Below are positions 20,664 to 30,900 of a stretch of DNA of 64,000 nt, one piece after another. A program made the translations under genes and the position numbers. Each line of letters starts with the position of its first letter. Position 1 is the first letter of the stretch. Origin of the DNA: Eubacterium saphenum ATCC 49989 (GTDB taxonomy: Bacteria; Bacillota; Clostridia; Peptostreptococcales; Anaerovoracaceae); contig GG688422.1 of NCBI GenBank assembly GCA_000161975.1, positions 1 to 64,000 of the forward strand, read 5' to 3'. The notes beneath the pieces are model-generated. The model did no database searches and was not told where the DNA came from. It saw only the letters and a list, made by a program, of their open reading frames with translations.

Positions 20664-20679
20664 ATGCGGTATACCGCAT
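20664..20679. promoter_or_regulatory. 16-bp perfect palindrome, possible operator
   Basis: ATGCGGTATACCGCAT is its own reverse complement. It sits upstream of a winged-helix coding segment and may be an operator; the binding protein is unknown. Confidence 0.4.
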
Positions 20680-20999
20680 ATATTCATAATCTGATTGCAC
20701 AGGTGATAATAACCGTCTGGAGTTTTTTGAGTAACAAAATATTCCCCGTTTTATTCCCCATTTATGATATGATAAACGTGGGTAATAAAGAGGGGTATAA
20801 AAGATCCCTGAATGCAAGGCGAAAGAAAATTATGGATGAAATGAGAAATAATCCTAATATTACACAGGAAGAGTTAGTTAAAATTATTGGAATAAAATCA
20901 ACCGCAATCGAAGACAACATAAAATTTTTAAAGGAAAACGAATATATTGAAAGAAAAGGTTCAAAAAAAACAGGTTATTGGATGGGATATTTTGATTAG
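20664..20999 (+). pseudogene. Winged-helix DNA-binding domain, probably a gene remnant
   Basis: The frame could encode 111 residues. The last 60 form a winged helix (RRKKIMDEMRNNPNITQEEL, then KFLKENEYIERKGSKKTGYW), the kind found at the C-terminus of ATPase-4/AlbA_2 or Fic-type regulators. The first 40 residues are hydrophobic and unlike that family. No Shine-Dalgarno site fits the ATG, which lies in a palindrome. Either it is a 5'-truncated remnant, or a small regulator starting internally (ATG 20769 or GTG 20778). Function is not assigned. Confidence 0.4.
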
Positions 21000-21059
21000 A
21001 ATCTCGAAGAATTAATATTTATAAATGCTATAATATTAGGGTCGGAAGGAGAAACTTTA

Positions 21060-21572
21060 ATGAAAAACAACCTAAAAAAAATAGGGCTCATAATGGGCAG
21101 CATAAGTGATTATGAAAAAATGAAGCCTGCGATAGATTTATGCGAAGAAATGGGTGTCTCGTATGAGGCGCACGTTTATTCGGCACACAGGACGCCCGAG
21201 GCTCTCAATACCTTTCTGACCGAGGGAAAAGAGCACTTGGGCGTTATTATTGCAGCTGCAGGAAAGGCGGCACATCTTGCGGGCGTTATCGCATCTCATA
21301 CAACAATCCCGGTGATAGGCGTCCCTATTAAATCATCCACCTTGGACGGACTGGATGCTTTGCTTTCAACGGTGCAGATGCCGAAGGGAATACCGGTTGC
21401 AACAGTGGCAATAGACGGATCATATAATGCTGTTATGCTGGCCTTGCAAATACTTGCTCTTAGCGATGATGAGCTTTCAGATAAGTTGACCCGAAAGCGA
21501 AGCGATATGAAGCGAGATGTACTCAAGGCTAATGATGAATTACAAGGATTGGTAGGAAACAATAATGGATGA
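21060..21572 (+). CDS. purE: N5-carboxyaminoimidazole ribonucleotide mutase
   Basis: A 170-residue PurE, which makes CAIR in purine synthesis. The active-site His is in YSAHRTPE. The phosphate and ligand loops are GSISDYEKM and AAAGKAAHLAGVIA, and STVQMPKGIPVATVAI is typical. The usual G-x-AGA-x-NA segment reads DGSYNA. No purK is in the window; it could be elsewhere, or the enzyme may act as a class II PurE, which sequence alone does not settle. It is first in the operon; RBS GGAAGGAG and a TATAAT at 21029-21034 lie upstream, with no recognisable purine riboswitch. It overlaps purF by 8 bases. Confidence 0.95.
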   Translation: MKNNLKKIGLIMGSISDYEKMKPAIDLCEEMGVSYEAHVYSAHRTPEALNTFLTEGKEHLGVIIAAAGKAAHLAGVIASHTTIPVIGVPIKSSTLDGLDALLSTVQMPKGIPVATVAIDGSYNAVMLALQILALSDDELSDKLTRKRSDMKRDVLKANDELQGLVGNNNG

Positions 21573-22968
21573 ATTAAATTTTGATAAGTTGCACGAAGAA
21601 TGTGGAGTTTTCGGAATTTATTCGCCCAGTGAATCCGATGTTGCGATGAAAACATACTACGGCATATTTGCCTTGCAACATCGAGGACAGGAGAGCTGTG
21701 GAATTGCCGTGAATAATGACGGCGATATCACAGGATACAAGGATGTAGGTATAGTAAACGATGTCTTCGATTCAGAGACGATTTCAAAATTGGGAAGCGG
21801 ACAAATTGCCGTAGGTCACGTGCGCTACGGTACGAAGATCACGGCAAACCAAGCGAATGCACAGCCGATGATTGTAAATCACAAAAAGGGGTCAATGGCG
21901 CTTGCGACCAACAGCGCTATTATAAATGCGGGTGAACTTCGTAGCGATCTTGAAATGAACGGACTTATATTCCACTCCGTAAGCGACAGCGAGATAATGG
22001 CATCCATCTTCATAAAGGAGAGGCTTAGGACGGACTCAATAGAAGCTGCCATCGCTGAAGCTATGAAAACCTTGGAAGGTGCATATTCTATTGTGGCAAT
22101 GTCACCTAGAAAGTTGATAGGGGTAAGGGATCCGAGAGGATTCAGACCGTTGGTAATCGGTAAGACAAGAGATATATATGTAATAGCTTCTGAGACTTGC
22201 GCATTGGATGCTGTGGGCGCAAAATTCATAAGAGATGTAGAGCCCGGAGAAATCGTTGTAATCGATGAAAACGGACTTCGCAGCATAGATATGCATACTG
22301 AAAAAAATGAAAAATCACTTTGCTCATTTGAATACATATATTTTTCAAGACCGGATTCGATAGTTGACGGCACATCCGTGCATGAAGCTCGAAAAAGGGC
22401 AGGGGCACTGCTTGCGCTCGATAATAGAGTCGATGCGGATGTTGTAATAGGAGTTCCTGATTCCGGTATAGATGCGGCTATGGGGTATTCCGAGCAATCA
22501 GGCATTCCGTACGGACTCGGGTTTATAAAAAATAAATACATAGGAAGAACGTTCATTCAAAACGACCAAAAATATCGTGAAGAACGCCTAAAGATAAAAC
22601 TAAATGCCGTCGAAAGCACGGTGGACGGCAAGAGGGTGATCATGGTAGACGATTCGATCGTAAGAGGGACGACAAGTGCGAGAATAGTAAGGTTACTTAG
22701 GAATGCAGGCGCAACGGAAGTACATGTCAGAAGTTCCGCTCCAAAGTTTTTAAATCCTTGTTATTTTGGTACAGACATAGATTCAAGGGATCATTTGATT
22801 GCGGTTAAATATTCGGAGGATGAAATTGCTGAGGTGATAGGAGCGGACAGTGTGGCGTTTCTTGATCTAAGAGATCTGCCAAGGATCGTAAATGAGTCCG
22901 AAATGGGAATGTGTTATGGATGTTTCAGCGGGAAATATCCGATCGATATAAATGAAAAGGAAGTTTAA
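21565..22968 (+). CDS. purF: Amidophosphoribosyltransferase
   Basis: A 467-residue enzyme that catalyses the first committed step, PRPP plus glutamine to phosphoribosylamine. A 12-residue propeptide precedes the N-terminal nucleophile Cys13 (EECGVFGIY). The PRPP loop is VIMVDDSIVRGTTS. Cys in SLCSFEYIYF, PCYFGTDID and MCYGCFSGKYP match the four ligands of the oxygen-sensitive 4Fe-4S cluster of the Bacillus-type enzyme. It is translationally coupled to purE, and purM follows after 2 bases. Confidence 0.97.
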   Translation: MDELNFDKLHEECGVFGIYSPSESDVAMKTYYGIFALQHRGQESCGIAVNNDGDITGYKDVGIVNDVFDSETISKLGSGQIAVGHVRYGTKITANQANAQPMIVNHKKGSMALATNSAIINAGELRSDLEMNGLIFHSVSDSEIMASIFIKERLRTDSIEAAIAEAMKTLEGAYSIVAMSPRKLIGVRDPRGFRPLVIGKTRDIYVIASETCALDAVGAKFIRDVEPGEIVVIDENGLRSIDMHTEKNEKSLCSFEYIYFSRPDSIVDGTSVHEARKRAGALLALDNRVDADVVIGVPDSGIDAAMGYSEQSGIPYGLGFIKNKYIGRTFIQNDQKYREERLKIKLNAVESTVDGKRVIMVDDSIVRGTTSARIVRLLRNAGATEVHVRSSAPKFLNPCYFGTDIDSRDHLIAVKYSEDEIAEVIGADSVAFLDLRDLPRIVNESEMGMCYGCFSGKYPIDINEKEV

Positions 22969-22970
22969 AA

Positions 22971-24038
22971 ATGAAGAGTTCCAGTGAAGCGTATAAAAAT
23001 GCAGGTGTAGATATTACTGCCGGTTACAAATCGGTGGAACTTATGAAAAAACACATAGAAAGGACGCTGGTTCCGGGTGTCATTTCAGAAATAGGCGGAT
23101 TTGGAGGACTCTTCAGTCTGAAGGATGCAGGAATATCAAATATGACAGATCCCGTGCTCGTTTCAGGCACAGACGGTGTGGGCACGAAGCTCAGGTTGGC
23201 ATTTAAGCTGGATAAGCACGATACCATCGGTATCGACTGTGTTGCAATGTGTGTAAACGATATAATTTGCAAAGGGGCAAAACCTCTGTTCTTTTTGGAT
23301 TACATAGGGACAGGTAAAATTTCTCCTGAAAAGATGGCGGAAATTGTGAGCGGAATAGCTACGGGATGTGAAATGTCGGGAGCAGGTCTTGTGGGAGGAG
23401 AAACGGCGGAGATGCCGGGATCCTATCCGGCTGACGAGTATGATCTTGCAGGATTTTCCGTAGGAATCGTAGATAGAGCGGATATTATAGACGGTAGGGA
23501 CATGCAAGAGGGGGATAAGATTATCGCATTGAAGTCTTCGGGATTCCATTCAAACGGATATTCTCTTGTTCGCAAAATATTTGATACGGAAAACAGTGAT
23601 TTAAAAGAGCATGTCGATGAGCTCGGCTGCAGCCTCGGGGAGGCACTCCTTGAGCCCACAAAGATATACGTAAAGTCTATTTTAGCTTTGATTTCCGCGC
23701 TTAAAAGTCATGCGGGAGTAAAGGGGATCGCTAATATAACAGGCGGAGGATTTTATGAAAATATTCCCCGTGCAATACCGAAGGATAAAAAGTTGCTGGT
23801 AAGGATTGATAAAAAATCGATACGGGTATTACCGGTGTTTGAAATGGCAGCACGCTTCTCTAAAATTTCAGAGCGAGATATGTTAAATACATTTAATATG
23901 GGCGTGGGAATGGTAGTTATAGTAGCGAAGGAAGATGCGAAATTGGCGCTGGAGGTACTGGAGGCTCAAGGTGAAGAGGCATATGTGATAGGAGAAACGG
24001 TATCTGCCGGCGGTGATGATAGAATTGAGATAGTATAG
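22971..24038 (+). CDS. purM: Phosphoribosylformylglycinamidine cyclo-ligase (AIR synthetase)
   Basis: A 355-residue PurM that converts FGAM to AIR with ATP. Family marks are VSGTDGVGTKLRLAF, IGIDCVAMCVNDI, GGETAEMPGSY and NITGGGFYENIPR. Length is normal. It is 2 bases after purF and directly followed by purN, within the single operon. Confidence 0.97.
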   Translation: MKSSSEAYKNAGVDITAGYKSVELMKKHIERTLVPGVISEIGGFGGLFSLKDAGISNMTDPVLVSGTDGVGTKLRLAFKLDKHDTIGIDCVAMCVNDIICKGAKPLFFLDYIGTGKISPEKMAEIVSGIATGCEMSGAGLVGGETAEMPGSYPADEYDLAGFSVGIVDRADIIDGRDMQEGDKIIALKSSGFHSNGYSLVRKIFDTENSDLKEHVDELGCSLGEALLEPTKIYVKSILALISALKSHAGVKGIANITGGGFYENIPRAIPKDKKLLVRIDKKSIRVLPVFEMAARFSKISERDMLNTFNMGVGMVVIVAKEDAKLALEVLEAQGEEAYVIGETVSAGGDDRIEIV

Positions 24039-24061
24039 ATATGAGCGAAAAAGAGGATGTG

Positions 24062-24691
24062 ATGGCATACGCAAACAACCCTAAAAATACAAAGATAAGA
24101 ATTGCAGTGCTCGTATCTCAAGGTGGTACAAATCTGCAAGCGCTCATAGATGCTGAAAAGGCGGGAATAATAAATTCCGGAAAGATTCAAGTTGTAATTT
24201 CAAATAACAAGGATGCATATGCACTTAAAAGAGCACAGAATGCCGGCATAAGGAGTTACAGCGTTTCCAACGAAGGGGACGAGAGTATTGAATCCGAAAT
24301 CTTGGATATCCTCAAAAGAGAAGAAATAGATTTTATTGTCCTTGCAGGTTTTACCATGATTTTAAGCGCAAATTTCATTTCAATGTATGATCATAGAATA
24401 ATTAACGTACATCCATCGTTAATACCTTCATTTTGCGGTAAGGGATTCTATGGATTAAAAGTACATGAGGCGGTGCTTGAATATGGCTGCAAGGTTACGG
24501 GAGCAACTGTTCACTTTGTAAATGAAATACCGGATGGCGGAGAGATAATAATGCAAAAAGCTGTCGATATCTTGGATGGTGATGAGCCTGAGTCACTTCA
24601 AAGGCGGGTCATGGAAGAGGCGGAACACGTCATCTTGCCGCAAGCTACCGAGCGCATAACCGGTAGAATGCTTAAAGAAAAGACGGCATAG
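24062..24691 (+). CDS. purN: Phosphoribosylglycinamide formyltransferase
   Basis: A 209-residue folate-dependent GAR transformylase. Landmarks are VSQGGTNLQALIDA, NVHPSLIPSF with the catalytic Asn and His, and ATVHFVNEIPDGGEII. The GKGFYGLKVHEAVL loop after the HPSLIP motif is longer than in E. coli PurN and, as I recall, typical of clostridial forms. The ATG used here has AGAGGA 4-5 bases upstream; an ATG at 24041 would add seven residues but has only a weak site. purO-like follows immediately. Confidence 0.93.
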   Translation: MAYANNPKNTKIRIAVLVSQGGTNLQALIDAEKAGIINSGKIQVVISNNKDAYALKRAQNAGIRSYSVSNEGDESIESEILDILKREEIDFIVLAGFTMILSANFISMYDHRIINVHPSLIPSFCGKGFYGLKVHEAVLEYGCKVTGATVHFVNEIPDGGEIIMQKAVDILDGDEPESLQRRVMEEAEHVILPQATERITGRMLKEKTA

Positions 24692-24721
24692 GAAATGAAG
24701 ACGGATAGGAGGAGTATGGAA

Positions 24722-25432
24722 ATGTTTGAATATTTTGATGGAAAGGACTATCCGGGCAGAGGAATCATGATAGGTTTAAGCGACTCGGGGACTCACGTCG
24801 TCATCGCATATTTTATAATGGGACGTTCTGAAAACAGCAGGAATAGAAAATTCGACCTTGAAGGTGAAAAAAATCTGATAATCCATCCCGTTAACGCTGA
24901 AAAGGTCACAGATCCTTCACTCATAATTTACCGCCCGCTCGTGGACTTGGGAAATACCGTAGTTGTTACAAACGGAGATCAGACAGACACTATAGTAAAT
25001 TGTCTAAATGAAGGCGGTGATTTTGAAACAGCGCTTAGCACCAGAGAATATGAACCTGACGCTCCAAATTTCACTCCCAGAATCAGTGGGATTTTGCAGA
25101 TTAAAAAAGATGCGCCGTGCACATATAAGCTCAGTATACTCAAAAAGCATTCAAAAACAAGCGATGAATGCGACAGACTGTTTTACGTGTATGAGGCGGA
25201 GGCAGGCAAGGCACATCTTATTCATACATACAGAGGCTCGGAAGATGGGGTGTTGCTTTCATTTGACGGAGCACCGATCGAGCTTAATATCGGCGATGAT
25301 AATATACAGAAGTTTTTTGATGATCTTTATAAGGCGATAGATGGAGAAAATCTTATTTCGTTATTCGTAAGGTTTATAGATGTTAAAACAGGCGAAATAT
25401 CTACGAAAATCATAAATAAAATGGAGGAATAA
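24722..25432 (+). CDS. PurO-like IMP cyclohydrolase
   Basis: 236 residues resembling the archaeal-type IMP cyclohydrolase fold (PF07826), which closes FAICAR to IMP. Support: the YPGRGIMIGLS start, Y-R-P-L-V-D-L-G-N-T-V-V-V-T-N-G-D-Q-T-D, and a later TPRISGIL segment. Its place next to a stand-alone AICAR transformylase, which needs a separate cyclohydrolase, supports the role. The ATG chosen has AGGAGG 9 bases upstream; ATGs at 24695 and 24716 are in frame but badly spaced. It replaces the N-terminal domain of bifunctional PurH. Confidence 0.85.
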   Translation: MFEYFDGKDYPGRGIMIGLSDSGTHVVIAYFIMGRSENSRNRKFDLEGEKNLIIHPVNAEKVTDPSLIIYRPLVDLGNTVVVTNGDQTDTIVNCLNEGGDFETALSTREYEPDAPNFTPRISGILQIKKDAPCTYKLSILKKHSKTSDECDRLFYVYEAEAGKAHLIHTYRGSEDGVLLSFDGAPIELNIGDDNIQKFFDDLYKAIDGENLISLFVRFIDVKTGEISTKIINKMEE

Positions 25433-25435
25433 TCA

Positions 25436-26605
25436 ATGGATGAAATAAGGCTTAAGTACGGATGCAATCCAAATCAGGGAAACGCCAGAGTTTATGTAGA
25501 GGACAAGTTACCTATACGGGTATTAAACGGAAGGGCAGGGTATATAAATTTGCTCGATGCACTGAATGCATGGCAGCTTGTACGTGAGCTAAAAGAGGCT
25601 ACAGGGCTTCCCGCCGCAACATCGTTTAAGCATGTGAGCCCCGCAGGAGCGGCTGTAGGTTTGCCACTTACAGATATTGAAAAATTGATATACAGAATAT
25701 CTCAAAATGAACTTTCAGGCTTAGCGTCCGCATATGCAAGAGCAAGAGGCGCGGATAGAATGTCGTCGTTTGGTGACTTTATAGCACTTTCGGATGTATG
25801 TGATTACGATACTGCGATGATAATAAACTCGGAAGTTTCAGATGGAATCATAGCGCCGGGATATGAGTCTAAAGCGCTTGAAATTTTGAAAAATAAGCGT
25901 AAGGGCACATATACGGTAATACAAATAGATCCTTCTTACGAAGCGCCTGAATTAGAAAAAAAAGAGGTTTTCGGAATTACTTTTGAGCAGGAGAGAAATA
26001 ATTTAAAAGTGAATTTCGATATGCTCAAAAATATAGTTACTATCAAAAAGGAACTGCCTGAAAACGTCAAGCGAGACTTAATAATATCGCTGATAACATT
26101 GAAGTATACGCAGTCGAATTCCGTTTGCTATGCGAAAGACGGACAGGTTATAGGTGTAGGCGCAGGGCAGCAGTCACGTATTCACTGTACAAGCCTTGCG
26201 GGGGATAAGGCTGATATCTGGCATCTGCGTTCTCACGAAAAAGTGCTCGGACTTAAGTTCAGGCAGGATATAGGACGTGCCAACATAGATAATGCTATAG
26301 CGATTTACGTGAGCGATCATCCGGAAGATGTGATCGCAGAGGGCATATGGCAGACCGTTTTTACAGATAAGCCGAGTGAGTTTACGAAAGATGAAAAGAA
26401 AGAGTTTCTGGAAAATATCAGCGGTGTTTCGCTTGGAAGCGATGCATTTTTCCCATTCAGCGACAATATTGAAAGAGCTGCGAAGAGCGGCGTTAAATTT
26501 ATTGCAGAGCCCGGAGGATCCATTCGAGATGAGGAAGTTATAAAAAAATGTGATGAACTTGGAATTACCATGGTATTTACCGGCAGCAGATTGTTTCACC
26601 ATTAG
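25436..26605 (+). CDS. purH: Stand-alone AICAR transformylase
   Basis: 389 residues covering only the formyltransferase part of PurH; it formylates AICAR with 10-formyl-THF. The catalytic Lys65-His66 pair is in SFKHVSPAGAA. GAGQQSRIHC, KVLGLKF and the ending AEPGGSIRDEEV with MVFTGSRLFHH are typical. The cyclohydrolase domain is absent and supplied by the preceding gene, which ends 3 bases upstream. This split is known in some Clostridia. Confidence 0.95.
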   Translation: MDEIRLKYGCNPNQGNARVYVEDKLPIRVLNGRAGYINLLDALNAWQLVRELKEATGLPAATSFKHVSPAGAAVGLPLTDIEKLIYRISQNELSGLASAYARARGADRMSSFGDFIALSDVCDYDTAMIINSEVSDGIIAPGYESKALEILKNKRKGTYTVIQIDPSYEAPELEKKEVFGITFEQERNNLKVNFDMLKNIVTIKKELPENVKRDLIISLITLKYTQSNSVCYAKDGQVIGVGAGQQSRIHCTSLAGDKADIWHLRSHEKVLGLKFRQDIGRANIDNAIAIYVSDHPEDVIAEGIWQTVFTDKPSEFTKDEKKEFLENISGVSLGSDAFFPFSDNIERAAKSGVKFIAEPGGSIRDEEVIKKCDELGITMVFTGSRLFHH

Positions 26606-26624
26606 GAGTTAAGAGGAGATTTTC

Positions 26625-27962
26625 ATGAAAATTTTAGTTGTAGGCGGTGGCGGTCGTGAACATGCGATAGTTAAAAAAATAAGCGAAAATCCGAAGGTAG
26701 ATGAAATCTATGCACTGCCGGGTAATGGCGGAATAGAAAAATTTGCAAAATGCGTTCCCACAGCTGCCACGGATATTGAAAAGATTGTAGACTTTGCTGT
26801 ATCCTGCAAAGTGGATTTTGCGGTGGTTACACCCGATGATCCATTGATAATGGGCTGTGCTGATTTGCTTCGTGATAAAGGCATAGCTGTATTTGGACCG
26901 AGTAAAAAAGCCGCACGTATAGAGGGAAGTAAATCGTACTCAAAGGCGTTCATGAAAAAATATGGAATCTCGACTGCAAATTACGAGGAATTTACATCAT
27001 ATGAAGAGGCCCTTGACTACGTAAAATCGCAAAACACTTATCCTACCGTAATCAAGGCGGACGGCCCGGCTCTCGGTAAGGGTGTGATAATTGCAAAGGA
27101 TGAGGTTGAAGCGGATGCGGCGCTGCGTTCTATGATGAAGGAGAAGGCTTTTGGAGCGAGTGGAGAAAAGGTAGTTATAGAGGAATTTTTAGAAGGCCCT
27201 GAAATTACAGTTCTCGCATTTTGCGACGGGGAGAATATCAGGCCTATGCTATCCTCAATGGATCACAAAAAGGTCGGGGATGGAGATGTAGGTTTGAATA
27301 CCGGCGGCATGGGTGTAGTTGCACCTAATCCGTTCTATACGAAGGACGTTGAAACCGAAGTGTATGAAAGAATAATGCTTCCGACAATTAAGGGATTGAT
27401 TAAAGAAGAGGCGCCATTCAAGGGATGCATATATTTCGGACTTATGCTTACAAAGCAGGGAGTAAAAGTTATAGAATATAACTGTAGGTTCGGTGATCCT
27501 GAAGCGCAGACTGTCCTTCCCATGCTTAGAAGTGATCTGCTGGATATAATGATCGCAACGGAAGAAGGAAGAATAGATAAAGTCCATGTAGAGTTTAAGG
27601 ACGGAGCTTCGTGTTGCGTTGTGATAGCATCGGGCGGTTATCCTAAAGAATATATTAAGGGATACGATATCGATTTTAGCGAGCTTTTCGGTAATTCTCC
27701 TAAGGCTCAGGAAGAAGCAGGATTTGAGACGGATGGAGGAGTTACTGTATTTCATGCAGGAACAACGGTAATACACGAAAACGATGATTCTGTTTATCGT
27801 ACAAATGGCGGAAGAGTTTTAAACGTTGTAGCGACTGCAGACACCCTTGAAGAGGCTATAGGAAAAGCATATGAAGCGGCTCGTAAGATAAAATTCAAGG
27901 ATATGTTTTTTAGGAATGATATAGGTGCCAAGGCTATGGAAGAGGAACGGAGGAAAAAATGA
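26625..27962 (+). CDS. purD: Phosphoribosylamine-glycine ligase (GAR synthetase)
   Basis: A 445-residue ATP-grasp enzyme that joins glycine to phosphoribosylamine. The start MKILVVGGGGREHAIV, the VIKADGPALGKGV nucleotide segment, the NTGGMGVVAP loop and the NCRFGDPEAQ metal site are canonical. It is slightly longer than the common 420-residue form because of a Lys/Arg-rich tail. It overlaps purL by 4 bases (ATGA), so translation is coupled. Confidence 0.97.
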   Translation: MKILVVGGGGREHAIVKKISENPKVDEIYALPGNGGIEKFAKCVPTAATDIEKIVDFAVSCKVDFAVVTPDDPLIMGCADLLRDKGIAVFGPSKKAARIEGSKSYSKAFMKKYGISTANYEEFTSYEEALDYVKSQNTYPTVIKADGPALGKGVIIAKDEVEADAALRSMMKEKAFGASGEKVVIEEFLEGPEITVLAFCDGENIRPMLSSMDHKKVGDGDVGLNTGGMGVVAPNPFYTKDVETEVYERIMLPTIKGLIKEEAPFKGCIYFGLMLTKQGVKVIEYNCRFGDPEAQTVLPMLRSDLLDIMIATEEGRIDKVHVEFKDGASCCVVIASGGYPKEYIKGYDIDFSELFGNSPKAQEEAGFETDGGVTVFHAGTTVIHENDDSVYRTNGGRVLNVVATADTLEEAIGKAYEAARKIKFKDMFFRNDIGAKAMEEERRKK

Positions 27963-30900
27963 GTTTGTACTGCCTGTACGTTTGCAAGAAACAGGGGTTT
28001 GATTTCGAAGCGAAAAAAATGCTGAAAGAAATAAGAGAATTACTTGGAATCAAAAGTGTGAACGATTTAAAGATCGTGAATAGATATTATGTGTCCGGAA
28101 TATCGTTTGATGTTTTGGAAAAGGCGAAGGGAAGCGTTTTTTCAGAGCCGCAGGTAGATGTAATAGTAGATGCTTTACCGTTAGCTGATGAAGCGTTTGC
28201 CGTAGAATACATGCCGGGACAATTTGACCAACGTGCAGATTCGTGTGAGCAGTGCATACAATTCATATCAGGCGGGGATCGTCCGCACGTAAAGGCTGCA
28301 AAAGTATATCTTCTGTATAAGGAAGATTCACAGATGAAAATTTCAGAGGAAGATGTTGCAAAGATAAAAAAGCATATCATAAATCCCGTTGAAAGCAGGG
28401 AATCATCTCTCGATGTACCGCATGATATAGATGAAAGGTATGAGGAAGCTCCAAACGTTGAGGTTGTCGAGGACTTTCCGCTTTCAGGCTCCATTTCAGA
28501 TGATGAAGCAAATGCTTTTATAAACTCCTATGGTCTTGCCATGGATGCAGGAGATTTGAGGGTCTGCGCTGAATATTTTGCCGGAGAAAAGCGTCTTCCG
28601 ACAATGACTGAGCTTAAGGTGATAGATACCTATTGGTCAGATCATTGCAGACATACGACTTTTTCAACGGAGCTTTCAGGTGTGAAGATAGATGACGCCG
28701 CAGTGCAGGGCGCATATGAACGATATCTTAAGTTGAGGAAGAGTCTTGAAATTACAAAGCCCGTAACGTTTATGGATATGGCGACGATAGTTGCAAAGCA
28801 TTTGAAGGTGAGCGGTGTTTTAACAATGGTGCTTGAAACGGAAGAAATAAACGCCTGTACTGTAAAGGTTAAGGTAAATGTAAACGGAAAGGCCGAGGAC
28901 TGGCTGTATCTTTTCAAAAATGAAACACACAATCATCCAACCGAGATAGAGCCGTTCGGAGGTGCAGCCACATGCATAGGAGGAGCCATTCGGGATCCGT
29001 TATCAGGGAGGAGCTATGTTTATCAAGCCATGAGGCTAAGCGGTGCAGGAGACCCTAATGAGTCTATAGAGGATACTCTGGTAGGTAAACTTCCACAACG
29101 CACCATAGTTCAAAACGCGGCATTCGGTTATTCTTCGTACGGAAATCAGGTAGGGATTGCGACGGGGCTTGTAGATGAAGTGTATCACCCGGGATTTAGG
29201 GCCAAGCGCATGGAAGTGGGCGCCGTAGTAGGTGCTGTAGAGGAGGCGAAGGTACGTCATTTAAAGCCTGAGCAGGGAGATGTAATAGTGCTCCTTGGCG
29301 GAAAAACGGGACGAGATGGCTGTGGAGGTGCTACAGGTTCTTCCAAATCACATGATATGGATTCCATCACGAGTTGCGGTGCAGAAGTGCAAAAGGGTAA
29401 TGCACCGGAGGAGCGAAAATTACAAAGGTTATTCAGAAATCCTGAGGTTTCATTCATGATAAAACGTTGTAACGACTTTGGAGCAGGAGGAGTATCGGTA
29501 GCCATAGGAGAGCTTGCGGATGGAATTTTAGTGAATTTGGATCGAATTTCCAAGAAATATGAAGGACTTTCAGGTACAGAGCTCGCTATATCGGAATCCC
29601 AAGAGCGTATGGCCGTCGTGATTGCGAGGGAAGATTTACCTCGTTTCATGGAGTTTGCCGAAGTTGAGAATCTTGAGGCAAGGCATGTTGCGGACGTTAC
29701 TTCTGACAATCGTATAATTATGAAGTGGCGGGGTGATAAGATAGTAGACCTGTCTCGTGATTTTTTAAATACTAACGGAGCGAGGAAGGAGACTGCTGTG
29801 CATTCTCTTGATACGATTTCGGACTTTATATCATCAGAAAGAAAAAATGCAAAAATTACCTCACTTAAAAACGCCCTTAACGAATTGGTCGCTGATTTAA
29901 ATGTCGCTTCAAAACGTGGACTTTCCGAGATGTTTGATTCCACCATAGGCGCAGGGAATCTGATGTTTCCGTTCGGCGGAAAGCGTATGAAAACACCTGC
30001 GTCGGTAATGGCGAGCAGATTCCCTGTAAAAGGCGGAAATACCGATACCTGCTCTATGATGGCGTATGGTTACAATCCATATATTTTTGAAATTTCATGT
30101 TATGCAGGTGCAAATTTAGCCGTGATAGAGTCTGTTGCAAAGCTTGTAGCTGCAGGCTGTGATTTAAAAAATACATTTTTAAGCTTTCAGGAATATTTTG
30201 AAAAACTTAAAGATTCAGGTGTAAGGTGGGGAAAGCCGATGGCAGCGCTCATGGGTGCATTTGATGCGCAGATGGATCTTAAAATCGCAGCTATCGGGGG
30301 AAAGGATTCCATGAGCGGCAGCTTTGAAGAGTTGGATGTGCCGCCTACGCTTATTTCCTTTGCAACATCCGTGCAGGATGAAAGTCGTCTTGTCAGTGAA
30401 GAATTTAAGCAGAAAAATGCGGATGTTTTACTGATAAGTCCGGCACTTGGCGAATTCATGTTGCCGCGAGGAGATGTTTTACGTGATTACTTTGACGCTG
30501 TATCCGATGTTATATTGAGCGATGTTGTAGTATCAGCAAGTACCCCTACATATGGCGGAATAGCAGAGCGCATCTTCAAGATGTCGCTTGGAAACGGCAT
30601 AGGCTTTAGGTTTGACGATTCCTTTGATGTATCTCGTGCATTTATGCATTCCTATGGGTCTTTTATATTAGAGCTTAAAGAAGGTACTGAGCCTTGTGAT
30701 GTCATGGATGAGCTTAATGAAAAGTTACCTGAAGGCGCAGAAGTCGCTTATTTAGGACGTACTTCTGAGGAATATGTTTTCAGCGCAGTGCTTTCCGGTG
30801 GGCGTCAGGACGTAGAAATTGCTGAACTTGAAGATGCTTATTATTCAAGGCTCAGTGATATCTTCCCGTTCAGTACCGAAGGTGAGCAAATATATGATGA

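Noticed and set aside
24041..24691. Loss of the PurN catalytic Asp (VHFVNE in place of VHFVTD)
   Set aside because: Bacillus-type PurN also varies at this place (VDE), so the change alone does not indicate an inactive enzyme.
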